Shown here: positions 33,328 through 44,339 of the stretch, one piece after another
How the letters are laid out: every line of letters starts with the position of its first letter
Numbering within the stretch: position 1 is the stretch's first letter
Origin: Phlebiopsis flavidoalba
Taxonomy: Eukaryota > Basidiomycota > Agaricomycetes > Polyporales > Phanerochaetaceae
Direction of reading: 5' to 3'
Assembly: GCA_035772785.1 (NCBI GenBank)
Contig: JAOCPU010000044.1
Coordinates: forward strand, 113,501-177,500
DNA length: 64,000 bases
The notes under the pieces: generated by a model
The model's database searches: none
Told to the model about the DNA's origin: nothing
What the model saw: only the letters and a program-made list of their open reading frames with translations
Made by a program: the position numbers and the translations under genes

Positions 33328-34821
33328 CTATGTCGATTCCGCAACATCCGAATCTCTATCGGATTTCTTGTCACATCCTGGAGGTGACCCCATAGGTGAG
33401 CCCATAGCAACCAGTAGGCTGCTAGGAACCCTATCCGGAGGGCTTCGTGATGTAGATGTTCGAGGTGTTATCGATGTATATCGTGTCCCTTGGAAGAGCG
33501 ACGACGAGACGGGGGGCCGGTGCCTTTTTAGCTTCGAAAATTTGTAAATGTGCTGGATGGAATATATTGAGGCAGAGTAGCGAGGCCGCGACCATCCCAC
33601 CGGTCGAGAATACCTAGCATGCGTCCAGTCAGTTTCCATGGCCAGGAGTCCAAGTGACGATTGCCGTACATGTATAAAGCTCGACAGTATTGAGCGGGTC
33701 AACGAAGTCTCCCAAAAGCTGTGTCAAGCGCCACGCACACCTGTGGATAAACGATTCATTTAGCGTTATTAATACTAGAAAGCGTTAGATAGCTCACCGA
33801 GGTGAGCAAGAGAAGCGAGCAGAAAATCAAAGTGAAGAGCATGTATTTGGACCTCTTATCTTCGGTCCTGCCTTCTACCACCTCTCTTAATTCGGAGCTG
33901 AGAGGCTTATTAAAACACAGGCGAATGGTAAACTCTGTGATCAAACAGATGAAGGCAAAAATCATGGCTAGAACTCGCATATATTAGCATTTCCCTAACG
34001 ACTAACAGTGAAGTTTACCCACCAATCAATAGACCCACGCCACTGAGGGCGAGTGGTTGCCCCTGAGCTGCGATTAGAGTGAGAGCAACCCGCATTAACA
34101 TGAAAGCATACGACAGAGTTGGGTCCTTCTGCGCCGGCGCTCAAGACAGCAGTCATGACAACGCCTGGGATTTTGAGCGAAAAGTGCAATACCACCCTTC
34201 GTACATTTTCAGCCTGGCGTTAGACTCGGTCGACATAATATACGCACAAAAGCGAGGAAGATCGTTGAGTGCTAGGCGCGGGGAGTACCACAGGTAAGTG
34301 TACAAAATACGTCAAGGATACGGTGGCTGGAGCTCACTTCGTTTCCGGCCTAATCCTTCTGAAACCGCGAGAGGCCGGACCCCTGGTGATTTGGCTGAAA
34401 ATCATGAACAACGCTGCGATCATGAAGTTGGGTGCAATGAAAAGAATAGCCCATCTTGACGAAGTTTTAGCAAAATACGACATGGTCTCACGCTTGAACT
34501 TACTGAACCCAGAATGCGGCAACACTTTCGGCAGCCAGGAAGCTGGAGCTCGACCATGCTCTCACGCTCCAACCGGCAAGTTCCATGACGCATGTTAGAC
34601 ACACCGTCGGAAGCAGCCACCACATGCGATGGCGCCATGCGGTCACCGTATGCAGCACTGCGGGTTTACGTTGATCACTACAATGGAATGAACAATACAT
34701 GGTGATTAGACTTACGTGTGGATACGGTAAAAAACGTGTGATGAAGACAACACAAGCTGACTTCGTAGGCACGTAGCCATAAGGTGGGTCGGGCAGTACC
34801 ACCAGGCCACCATTTATCCAT
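33328..34821 (-). CDS. RTA1-like lipid-translocating exporter, copy 3
   Basis: ATG at 34821 begins MDKWW. Next come PPYGYVPTKSACVVFIT (about 34790-34740), AWRHRMWWLLPTVCLTCVME and LAGWSVRAWSSSSFLAAESV (about 34640-34510), then IFSQITRGPASRGFRRIRPE-type sequence, and AMIFAFICLITEFTIRLCFN (about 33975-33910). The loop KPLSSELREVVEGRTEDKRS precedes KYMLFTLIFCSLLLLTSV. The last helix reads TGGMVAASLLCLNIFHPAHL (about 33600-33545), one frame away from the adjoining exon. The tail ends DKKSDRDSDVAEST-stop at 33328. The WWLLPTVCL..ELAGWS block is the RTA1 hallmark. This copy is much closer to copy 4 than to copies 1 and 2. Confidence 0.8.
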
Positions 34822-35942
34822 AAACGGTAGGTCGCCTGAAATCTAAATGAAACACAAAACAGTGGAGCATCGTAAGGACACATCGAAGAAAGTGGAGATC
34901 CTAAGTGGGTCCGCACCATCTGGAAATCTGCCCGCCATGGTGGTCTATCCAGTGTGCTGAGGCTAGCTGAAGGGGAGGATGGCGTGGGTCTTATATACAT
35001 TTCAAAGCGGCCCTGTAACGATACTGCATAGCCTTGGCCACACATCCAGCACCTGGCATTTCAATGTTCGCATCCTGTATTTGCAAGCGATTGAATGCTC
35101 TTCGAACACACCCAACACCGCCATGCGCGTTCTGCTATCATATGAGGGGCATCTGTGAGCTGCGCAACGTCGATAAGAAGGAAGCTAACCAACGCATGTA
35201 TGAAAGACTCCTGTAACGGTGCACATTGACGGGGAGAACTTGCCGCACGTACTCACGCCAATTCAAGTACTGTTCTCGCAATCCATGGAGCACATGACCC
35301 AAATGAAGCATGAAGCAGAGCTTATGCCGTCACATAATGGGTCTACGATGTTTTCGGACACGCCGAATAGCGAGCATCTTCCGGGGTTCAAAACAATACT
35401 AAAGCGTCGAACTTCTCAAAGCTAGATTACGGGGGGCTCGACATGAGCAAGGCTTCAAACTTTGGACCGAGTCGAGCAATATCACGTACCGGCATATTCA
35501 TAGGATGGCCTGATGTGCTTTATGAGTGTTGAGATTGCAAAGTTGGTACTTGTCAAAATCCTGCAAGAGTACTCGTGACGAGTTGGTCGCCTCGGAGAAA
35601 CAGCGCTACAGTTAAGCCCAAAACAGGAAAGGGGCGGATCACTTCCGGCATCTCCCATCAAACTCTCCTTCTTGGGGAGGGTGGTCGAGAGGTTGTCAGG
35701 TGTACGAGATTAAATTATCTACGATACAGTGACTAGGCAAGCATACAATATCTAAGTACGTCTTGCTACATGATATAGAAAGGTCCAACGGCCATAGGAG
35801 CACAATTGTCCGCCACGGTATATTACCTATACAAATTCAGAGGCAGCACTCTCCATAAAACAGCAGTGTACTAGACTCTTCAAACAATCTCAGACTCGTC
35901 TCCCGACACGTTTCTTGTCGTGACCCGCCGGATTCATAGCCA
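34822..35942. other. Intergenic region between RTA1-like copies 3 and 4
   Basis: About 1.1 kb with no recognisable protein. It should contain the promoter of copy 3. The 35.4-35.9 kb part is AT-rich with no repeated element that I could see. Confidence 0.35.
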
Positions 35943-37370
35943 CTAGCCGGCTAGTACTAGTTGCTGGGGACTCGGAGGACTTGTCACAACCAGGTCCGTC
36001 TCGTCATCATTATGCGTCGTGTCCCTCGTAGTAGGCGCAAACGAGTAGGTGGGTGGCAGGTATCTTCCTCTCGAAAATTTGGAAATGCACCGGGATGGAG
36101 AGCGTTAAGGATGAGCGCCGCAGCGGCTACCATTGCACCATCAAGTACGCCTGTTATAATCATAATTAGTCCCTCAGTTCGTTCATCAAATTGGGTCGAC
36201 ATACATGTAGTGGTATAGCTCCGTAGTGTTGTACGGATCGACAAAGCTGCATAAAAGCTGTGCCATGCGCCAGGAGGTTCTGTGCAGGTTGATAACATTA
36301 GGATTCGGTAACACGAATAGGTGGAGTGCCACTTACCGGGTCAACAGGAGGATAGAACAAAAATATGAGGGCAGGCATCATATATTTGGTCCTAGCGGCT
36401 GCCAAATCTCGCAGTCTAGAGCCAGGAGCCTTATTCCGGCACAAGCGTATTGTGAAGTCCGTGATCAAATAAATGAAGACAATAAACATCACTGGAGAAG
36501 ACATGAGTTTAAATTCTCGCAGGGATTGCAGAGACACTTACCAAGCAGTAAGCCTATGCCTGCGAGGGGGCGATAGGCTGTGCCTAAACTCGGATCAGGA
36601 TTAGAACATAAAAAAATATGACTGGAAGAATCATACGACGACGTATGGTCCAGCTGAGCTTTTGCTTAAGACAGCTATCATGATGCCACCGAGTATTTGT
36701 ATGAAGAGTGAGATACCGCCCTTAGGAAGATGTGAGTTAAGTCCTAGGCATGCTTGTCATGATCGTTGTATACTCACAGAAGTGAGAAACATTGCTAGAA
36801 GTCTGAGCACGAAGAACCACGCGTCAGCACGAGATTGATTTGTTGTAGCTGGGACCATCACAAGAACGTACTGCGCCCCACAAAATAAACCTCGGGTCTC
36901 AACCTTCTGAAGTGCGACAAAGATGGGACTCCTGGTAATTTTGACCTAAACATAATGAATAAACGCGGCGATCATGAAGTTTGGTGGCGATGAAAAGTGT
37001 TGTCCATCTGCGCGGTCTTAGAGAGAGCAATATGCACATGAGCGTAACGACCAGACTTACTGAATCCAGAACGCGACGACGCTTCCGGCAGCCTGAGAGC
37101 TGGAGCTCGACCACGCTCTCACACTCCAGCCCACAAGTTCCACGACACATGCTAGACACACTGTAGGAAACAGCCACCACGTGCGATGGCGCCATGCGGT
37201 CGCCGTATGTAGCACTGTAGGTATACGATTGTCGGTTAAAACGGATGAAGACATGAAAAGAGCGGTTGGACTTACGTGTAGATACAGCGAAGACTACAAC
37301 GAACACTGCACATGCCGATTTTGTGGGTACGTGGCCATAAGGCGGACTAGGAAGCCCACCAGCCATCCAT
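35943..37370 (-). CDS. RTA1-like lipid-translocating exporter, copy 4
   Basis: ATG at 37370 begins MDGWW, parallel to MDKWW in copy 3. It continues with PPYGHVPTKSACAVFVVVFA (about 37345-37290), AWRHRTWWLFPTVCLACVVE and LVGWSVRAWSSSSSQAAGSV (about 37205-37075), then the helix VMFIVFIYLITDFTIRLCRN (about 36495-36435) and the loop KAPGSRLRDLAAARTKYMMP. After an intron comes GVLDGAMVAAAALILNALHP (about 36165-36085) and GAFPNFREEDTCHPP. The tail reads TDLVVTSPPSPQQLVLAG-stop at 35943-35945. Residue-by-residue likeness to copy 3 over several exons shows a recent duplication. It is a seven-TM plasma-membrane or ER exporter of the RTA1 family by family knowledge; the cargo is unknown. Confidence 0.82.
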
Positions 37371-37944
37371 GTATGGAAGATCAACTAAAATCCGAGATGA
37401 AAGCAAAAGTCGTTGTGTGTAAGACGGAGCGGAAATTATGGAAACAGTTGAGTCCGTACCATCCGGGAACTCGTTTTTCGACATAGGTTCCTTGTTCGGG
37501 CTTGAGGTTGCAATTGTTTGCTGGGGGAGAAGTAGAGGCAACTTCTTCAGTCACTGCGAACGCTTTTTCTACAAGGATCGTGCATAGCCTCAACTAGATG
37601 AGCACCTGACGTCTGGGTGCTCACGTTCTGACCATTGAAAGCACTGCAAGCGCCGCGACACTGCCATGCATTGTTGTCGTATGGGTGGGGGTAGGTGCGC
37701 TGCCCCAACGGTGATAAGAAAGAATAGCACTTGGCAGCATGCGTGAGGCACTCCTGCAGCAGGGAGGGGAGCTTGCCGTGCCAATCCCCTCCGAATACAC
37801 AGCATGTCCGGAGCATAGGGAGAGCTCCTGTCGTCTTTTCTGCGGGATCTATATAAGTGCACACCTGAACAGCCAAACAGCGAGCATTTCTCGAAGCTCG
37901 ACTAAACTTCAAATTTCGAAGACTACAAACTCCAGTCAGTACCA
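37371..37944. other. Spacer between divergent genes
   Basis: A 135-codon Cys-rich minus-strand frame spans 37547-37954, but it overlaps a good plus-strand promoter and shows no family. I treat the region as noncoding, with a plus-strand TATA box at 37850. Confidence 0.35.
37850..37857 (+). promoter_or_regulatory. TATA box for a plus-strand gene
   Basis: TATATAAG lies 95 bp upstream of an ATG at 37945. The intervening leader is CA-rich, as in fungal 5' UTRs. Confidence 0.5.
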
Positions 37945-38215
37945 ATGAGTTCAACGCTTTGTGAGCTTCTATATCGCTATGGGCAAGCTATAGGTAAGCA
38001 GCTGATTCTGGGTTTTTCCAAAAGAGCGCGCACTTACTAGTAGTATAGCTTCCGGAAGTTTTGATAGAATACTAGTATACGCTGCACTGGCAATACCTTC
38101 GATAATGGAAGTCCGAGACCGAGCCCGTCGGACCCTAGAGCGCTTGCACAGCTCAAAGAGGCGGATCAGCGCGAAGGCGCTTATTTGCGACGGCATTCCC
38201 CGACGTCCTGTATGA
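37945..38215 (+). CDS. Candidate small gene upstream of WDR5, unidentified
   Basis: ATG at 37945 gives MSSTLCELLYRYGQAI. A GT...AG intron is apparent at 37994-38040. The following open stretch reads IASGSFDRILVYAALAIPSI, MEVRDRARRTLERLHSSKRR, ISAKALICDGIPRRPV-stop. The exon join is off by a base, as elsewhere in the window. The family is unknown. A clear TATA box and leader support a real transcript, which could also be the 5' part of the WDR5 transcription unit. Confidence 0.35.
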
Positions 38216-38271
38216 GCAAGGTAGTTTACCGCGTCTGTTGCGCTTTGCTAATAACGCTCACGTCGACCACG

Positions 38272-39685
<1,414 letters not shown>

Positions 39686-39910
39686 TTCCTCCGTTTTATT
39701 TGTATTCAAACCTCAGTATGTCGTTCGAGTCTTCTGTACGTTATAATTGTATCATAGCAATGCGAGTCCGTCTGACCGAAATCATGAATTTCAATCATGT
39801 GCTGAATCCTAGACAAGGGAATGTGATAGATAAAATACAGGTCTTTGTTCCGTGATTGTGTTGAACCGGTATGGATAAAAATTACTTCACTGGCTCTGCG
39901 TGGATAAGGT

Positions 39911-42900
39911 CTATAGGCGGTGTATTAGAATAAGGGCCATGATCTGATCAAAGAACGACTTGCCTTTGCGCAGCTTTCCTGCCTCTGCGGCTGTCAAACC
40001 TGAATCGTGCGCTTCCAGGAATGCATCCACCTGAACATTTTGTTAACATACCGAAACTTGATTATGAAGTCATCACGAAACCTCGTCCATAACGTCATCC
40101 ACCACGCCCTCGCTTTCGTCGTCGCTCTCCTCATCGTCATCTCTTGCGTCGCTCAATCGCAAACGGCGTCCTCTCCATGTATGCTGCCGCGTTGGCAGCC
40201 GGCCTCGAACATAGTTGGCATAGGGGAGAACGCAGATGAAGGCAGCTCCTTCTCTGGAGAAGGAACATTGAGATTTGCGGGTGCGGATGCAGATGAGGCG
40301 GTGCTTCGGATGTCGTCTCGTCGCCAGACTTGAGACTCGCTTTTGAAGCGTGAGCGGCGCATTAGTAGGCGTACAAGCAGCGACTCCCTCGCCTTTGGCT
40401 CCTCTAGCGCCGTGGAACACTTCCCAATTGCAGGACGATGGAACACCTATAGGGGAATGTCATCAATACAGCATACATCCATTTTGCTCGGGCTTACCTG
40501 GTGTTTACCCAACTGCTCTTCCGACACCATCCGTAAAACTTTGGTTGAAGATCTTCTTGTTATCGTCGCTTGTAAGACATTGTCCAGAGATCACCGAGTA
40601 ATCCTGTGTGTGAAGGTATGTCCATCATTGGGACGGGCTCCAACCCTGAACGTCCCAGTGAAATCAGTGTCTCGAAGAATGATTCGAGGATTTCGTCTGC
40701 TGTACGACCATTCGGAAACCTGCCAACACGAGCATTAGTTGTGAGCGACAGACGGCAGAACAATCTTACGTTGCCAGGTTGATGTAGGGCTGATTTGACT
40801 CGAATCCTGAGGTGGCGCATCCTCGTCTGCGCCCTCCGCTCGAGGAAGTAGCGCGTCTCCATATTCAAACGCATTTTGACATGAAGCGGCTGACTGCTCC
40901 AAGATATGCATCACCTATCTCGAACCTGAAGATGAACTAATCGCCAAGTTAGGATGAGCTGAAGACGGAAAATATGTAGAGACCTACATCAACAAGGATT
41001 CTGTGACAACGTCAAGACCTCATCTTTCGTAAGCATAGCCATCCTTGTTCTTGTTCGTGCAAATAAAGAACCATTCAATATTCTCCATGAGATCATTGAA
41101 ACATGACACCGTCAAGCCCTGAGACGAGATCCTACAAGAACACAGAGAGTTAGCTCTTTGCCGAAGTTACAATCAATGGCCTTACCGGAACGACAATGCA
41201 CCTCTGAAGCCTGTGTCCCAGAAAAAGAACAAGCGGTCTATAAACTCGTGCTCCGCAACCTCTCTCTCTACTCTTTGCTGGGCGAGAATGAATATCAAAT
41301 ACCCTCGAAGGTGATCTCGCGCACCTGGAAGCCGTTTGATACAATCTTCTCGGTTCTTGCCCACGTCACAATCTCAACTCAAGAACACCTTGAATGTCTT
41401 CAGCCCGATCACTCGTCTGCAGGCCGCTCTTCTTGCCCTTCCTTCGTCGTCAATAAAAGTCGGAGGGGGAAGCGCAGCTGCAGGCGGAGGCTCGACGCAT
41501 ATAGCTTTAAATAACGCGTCGTATATGAGACCAGCTTGGTCTTTCGAGAACCGCTCGAGACTCTTGAGATTCCGAATGGCGGAGCGCTTGGAGAAGGACT
41601 CGATACTGTGAATGACTTCGCCACGGAACTTTCTACGCTCGGACTGAATGGTATCGTCAGTGATGACTGCAAACTCGCGGAAGGAGACAAGCAGGAGCTC
41701 CTGGAAGCGGGTGCTATCGCTCGTGCGCGCGCGGTCTGGAGATTCGGGATGTGCAGAGTCACCCAAAATGACGAGAAATAGTCCCGTGCATGAGGCTGTA
41801 TTGTAGTGATGTCAGCGAATATAGTCGGTCGGAAGCCTTGAACGTACTGTATAAACCCTCCGTCATCCTGGATTTGAAGGAGCTGTTCGCCATTAATCTT
41901 CAAGATGGCTGGTAACGAGTGGGTTCAGTAAGCTCTCGTGGTCGTTCGTTATGGTCTGACTAACCAAGTCTACAATATATTGTTAGCTTGTTATGTATGC
42001 AATTGACGTTCAGCATACCCGACTTGGAATAGAACCCTTGGTCCCATGCAGAAGAAACAGTCGATGATCCGGAATGCGAACACACCATTGGGCATGCTGT
42101 TGATGAATCTGAACACGCCACATATCAGAAGGACGATCCTGCAAGTCGTAGCAGAACGACTGACAAACTGAGGACCCAACCATGGCAAGGAGGCTACCGA
42201 AAGCTGAACATCGACAAGCGGTGAAGTGGTCGGATAGTAATTGGCAGACACGTGTGAACGAGTGATTCGAATACGCGTTGGTCTAGCAAAACGTCTTGCC
42301 ATGCATAGAGGGGCTGGCGAATGTGGTCAGAAACTACTTCTACCTACTATCGAACGGTGCGTGACACGAACCTGTAGTACCTCTGGTAGTAGCCGATCAC
42401 AAATGACCTCTAGTAGCCAAAATGCTTGCTCCTCGGACATATAACTATTCGTAGTCAGCACAATGCATATGCGAGAAATAACAACACTAACATCAGGATA
42501 GCAGCTGCAAGGATATTCATGGCTTGACAATATCCAGTTTCGGGGTTCTTGAACGAGTACGCTTGCAAAACTCTTCGCAACGGCTCCGATACCCTCTTCG
42601 CTCTGATCAGGCCGAATACTCGGGCAGGCTTCTGTGCAAGTTCTTTCTCAATTTCCTCCGTACTCGTGCTCGTACGGCCCTCGTTGTCCTTGAGAATTTG
42701 TTTCATACACCCCGGGGTTCGCGAAGCGAAAGGTACAGGGAGCCAGAGAGGGTCTCCCACATTTCGCCCACGAAGGCGATTAGGAAGACCAACCTGTACA
42801 AGTCGTGTGCATTATGTGGGTAGCGGATAAGGGTCAAGTTGCGGCCGTCCGTGCTGCGAACACATGGTCAGCGTGTATTGCGTGCAAAGCAAGCGGCCGA

Positions 42901-43560
42901 GCGTACACTTCAAGTATGCCGTCCCAGTAAGCTTTAGCTATCTTCGACAAGCCTCTCGCAGCCTGCAACGCGGGTTGAGATTTCGCGCGCACCTCTAGGT
43001 TGCTTGGTACTTACTTTCGCGCATCGCCGGATATTTGAATTTGAGTCCAAGTCCACGAAGATATGGAGAGTTCATGGTCACTAGCGGGGGAGAGCTTCCG
43101 ACTTGCCCCCAGAGCCTTCTGTGGCTCTTTGCCAATGTCTTCAGCACTCGCATTGGAGACTATAATCTCAGAGTAGGACGTTTGAACAAACGACTTGACG
43201 GCCATGTCATCATGCCCACGCTGCAAAGCTCGACCTTGAGAGCATCCCGAAGAAGTGAGCAGAATAGGTCTGCGGTCGGGCGATTCCCCCGAGGGGGACG
43301 TGATTTTGCACGACCGTATCGTGTAAACGTCAAGGTATGGATATGCCGTATAAGAGAAGTGGACATACGATCCCCTTCATACCATGCCACAGCGACAAGC
43401 TCAGTGCATACACTCCAGCCTTCGCGCTATTCAGCCTCTCCACGCGACGTATCGTCGACAGTGGCATTGTGAACCGTACGCTCTTGCGGTCCAAACTCGC
43501 GAATGTAACATTACGGAGGAATTAGATTGCAGCCGTCCAGTCTATCCCACCACACCCGTC
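39911..43560 (-). CDS. GRAM-TBC domain Rab GTPase-activating protein (TBC1D8/9-like)
   Basis: The N-terminal GRAM domain is at about 43525-43300: VTFASLDRKSVRFTMPLSTI, RRVERLNSAKAGVYALSLSL, WHGMKG. Next come FCSLLRDALKVELQRG and SFVQT-YSEIIVSNASAEDI (about 43230-43140). The TBC domain reads LRGR-VGDPLWL, NEGRTSTSTEEIEK.., LRRVLQAYSFKNPETGYCQA (Gln finger in YCQ, about 42555-42500), YMSEEQAFWLLEVICDRLLP, and NSMPNGVFAFRIIDCFFCMG. The C-terminal half has FQELLLVSFREFAVITDDTI, RGEVIHSIESFSKRSAIRNL, KSLERFSKDQAGLIYD and an acidic tail. It ends SGLTAAEAGKLRKGKSFFDQ, IMALILIHRL-stop at 39911. Such proteins switch off Rabs on endosomal membranes. The EF-hand region expected at about 40.5-41.1 kb is poorly readable. 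Many frame breaks. Confidence 0.87.
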
Positions 43561-43599
43561 AGCACCGACATATAGCCAGAGGATATAAGCACGCAACAT

Positions 43600-43803
43600 A
43601 TGCCTCCTCGACGTCCCTGCACGACCGAGCGACAGAAATCGCCCCGACCTCGATCTTCTCGAGCTCGCTCGCTACGTTCTCGCGCCCATAGTGCTCTCGA
43701 CGACTCTGGGGGCAGTGCGAAGAACAAGAGGTTCAGCATGTTCGCGCTCGTCGGCTCCTTGAGTTACGCAGCTTGGCGTATGATATTGTATCCATCCCTG
43801 TGA
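43600..43803 (+). CDS. Candidate short gene or first exon, unidentified
   Basis: ATG at 43600 gives MPPRRPCTTERQKSPRPRSS, an Arg/Ser-rich stretch, then a hydrophobic segment FSMFALVGSLSYAAWRMILY before a stop. It is divergent from the RabGAP and could be the first exon of a small membrane protein. A TATA-like GATATAAG lies only about 17 bp upstream, which is too close to serve this ATG. No family is recognised. Confidence 0.3.
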   Translation: MPPRRPCTTERQKSPRPRSSRARSLRSRAHSALDDSGGSAKNKRFSMFALVGSLSYAAWRMILYPSL

Positions 43804-44339
43804 GCTACTGCCTCCTTCGTATTGTTGCCTATGTAGAGGGAGGGAGAGGAGTTAGCACATCGTGGAGTGCTTCGATGTGAAGTCAATAGTCAGCTGGAAG
43901 GGCGGACTCGCCGGTGACCACGTTTCTGGGGAATACTTTCCGCGCACCGCCTGGCCAGCGAAAGACTTAATTTCTGGGTCCTACTAGCCCTGCGAATAAA
44001 GAGCTCAGGCGGCGTATTGTGGGCGAAAGGAGAACGGTGGCATAGGGCGGTTCAGGATGAAGTGTGTATCGGGACGCAATGCGCGCATTATATCGCATTA
44101 GAAACACAGGCCTATAGTGTCAGAGTGATGATATGCTTCCGCGAATGATCGAGATTCCCATTGAAACGAAGCAAACTGAACGAGTACAGCGCGATGGTAA
44201 ATAATAAAACAGGACCAGGAATCTCCATTATATGTGTGATCACCACGACATAAGACGCGTGTATTGACGAGAGAACGTGAAGGGAGATGGAAGACAGTGA
44301 GATAGAGGAGCTACAGTAATTGGGTTTGCGATGCACCTT
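43804..44339. other. Spacer without a visible gene
   Basis: No recognisable coding sequence. The 44.1-44.3 kb part is AT-rich, consistent with the 3' flank of the next minus-strand gene. Confidence 0.35.

Noticed and set aside
37547..37954. 135-codon Cys-rich minus-strand frame
   Set aside because: It overlaps a convincing plus-strand TATA box and leader, and has no family likeness.
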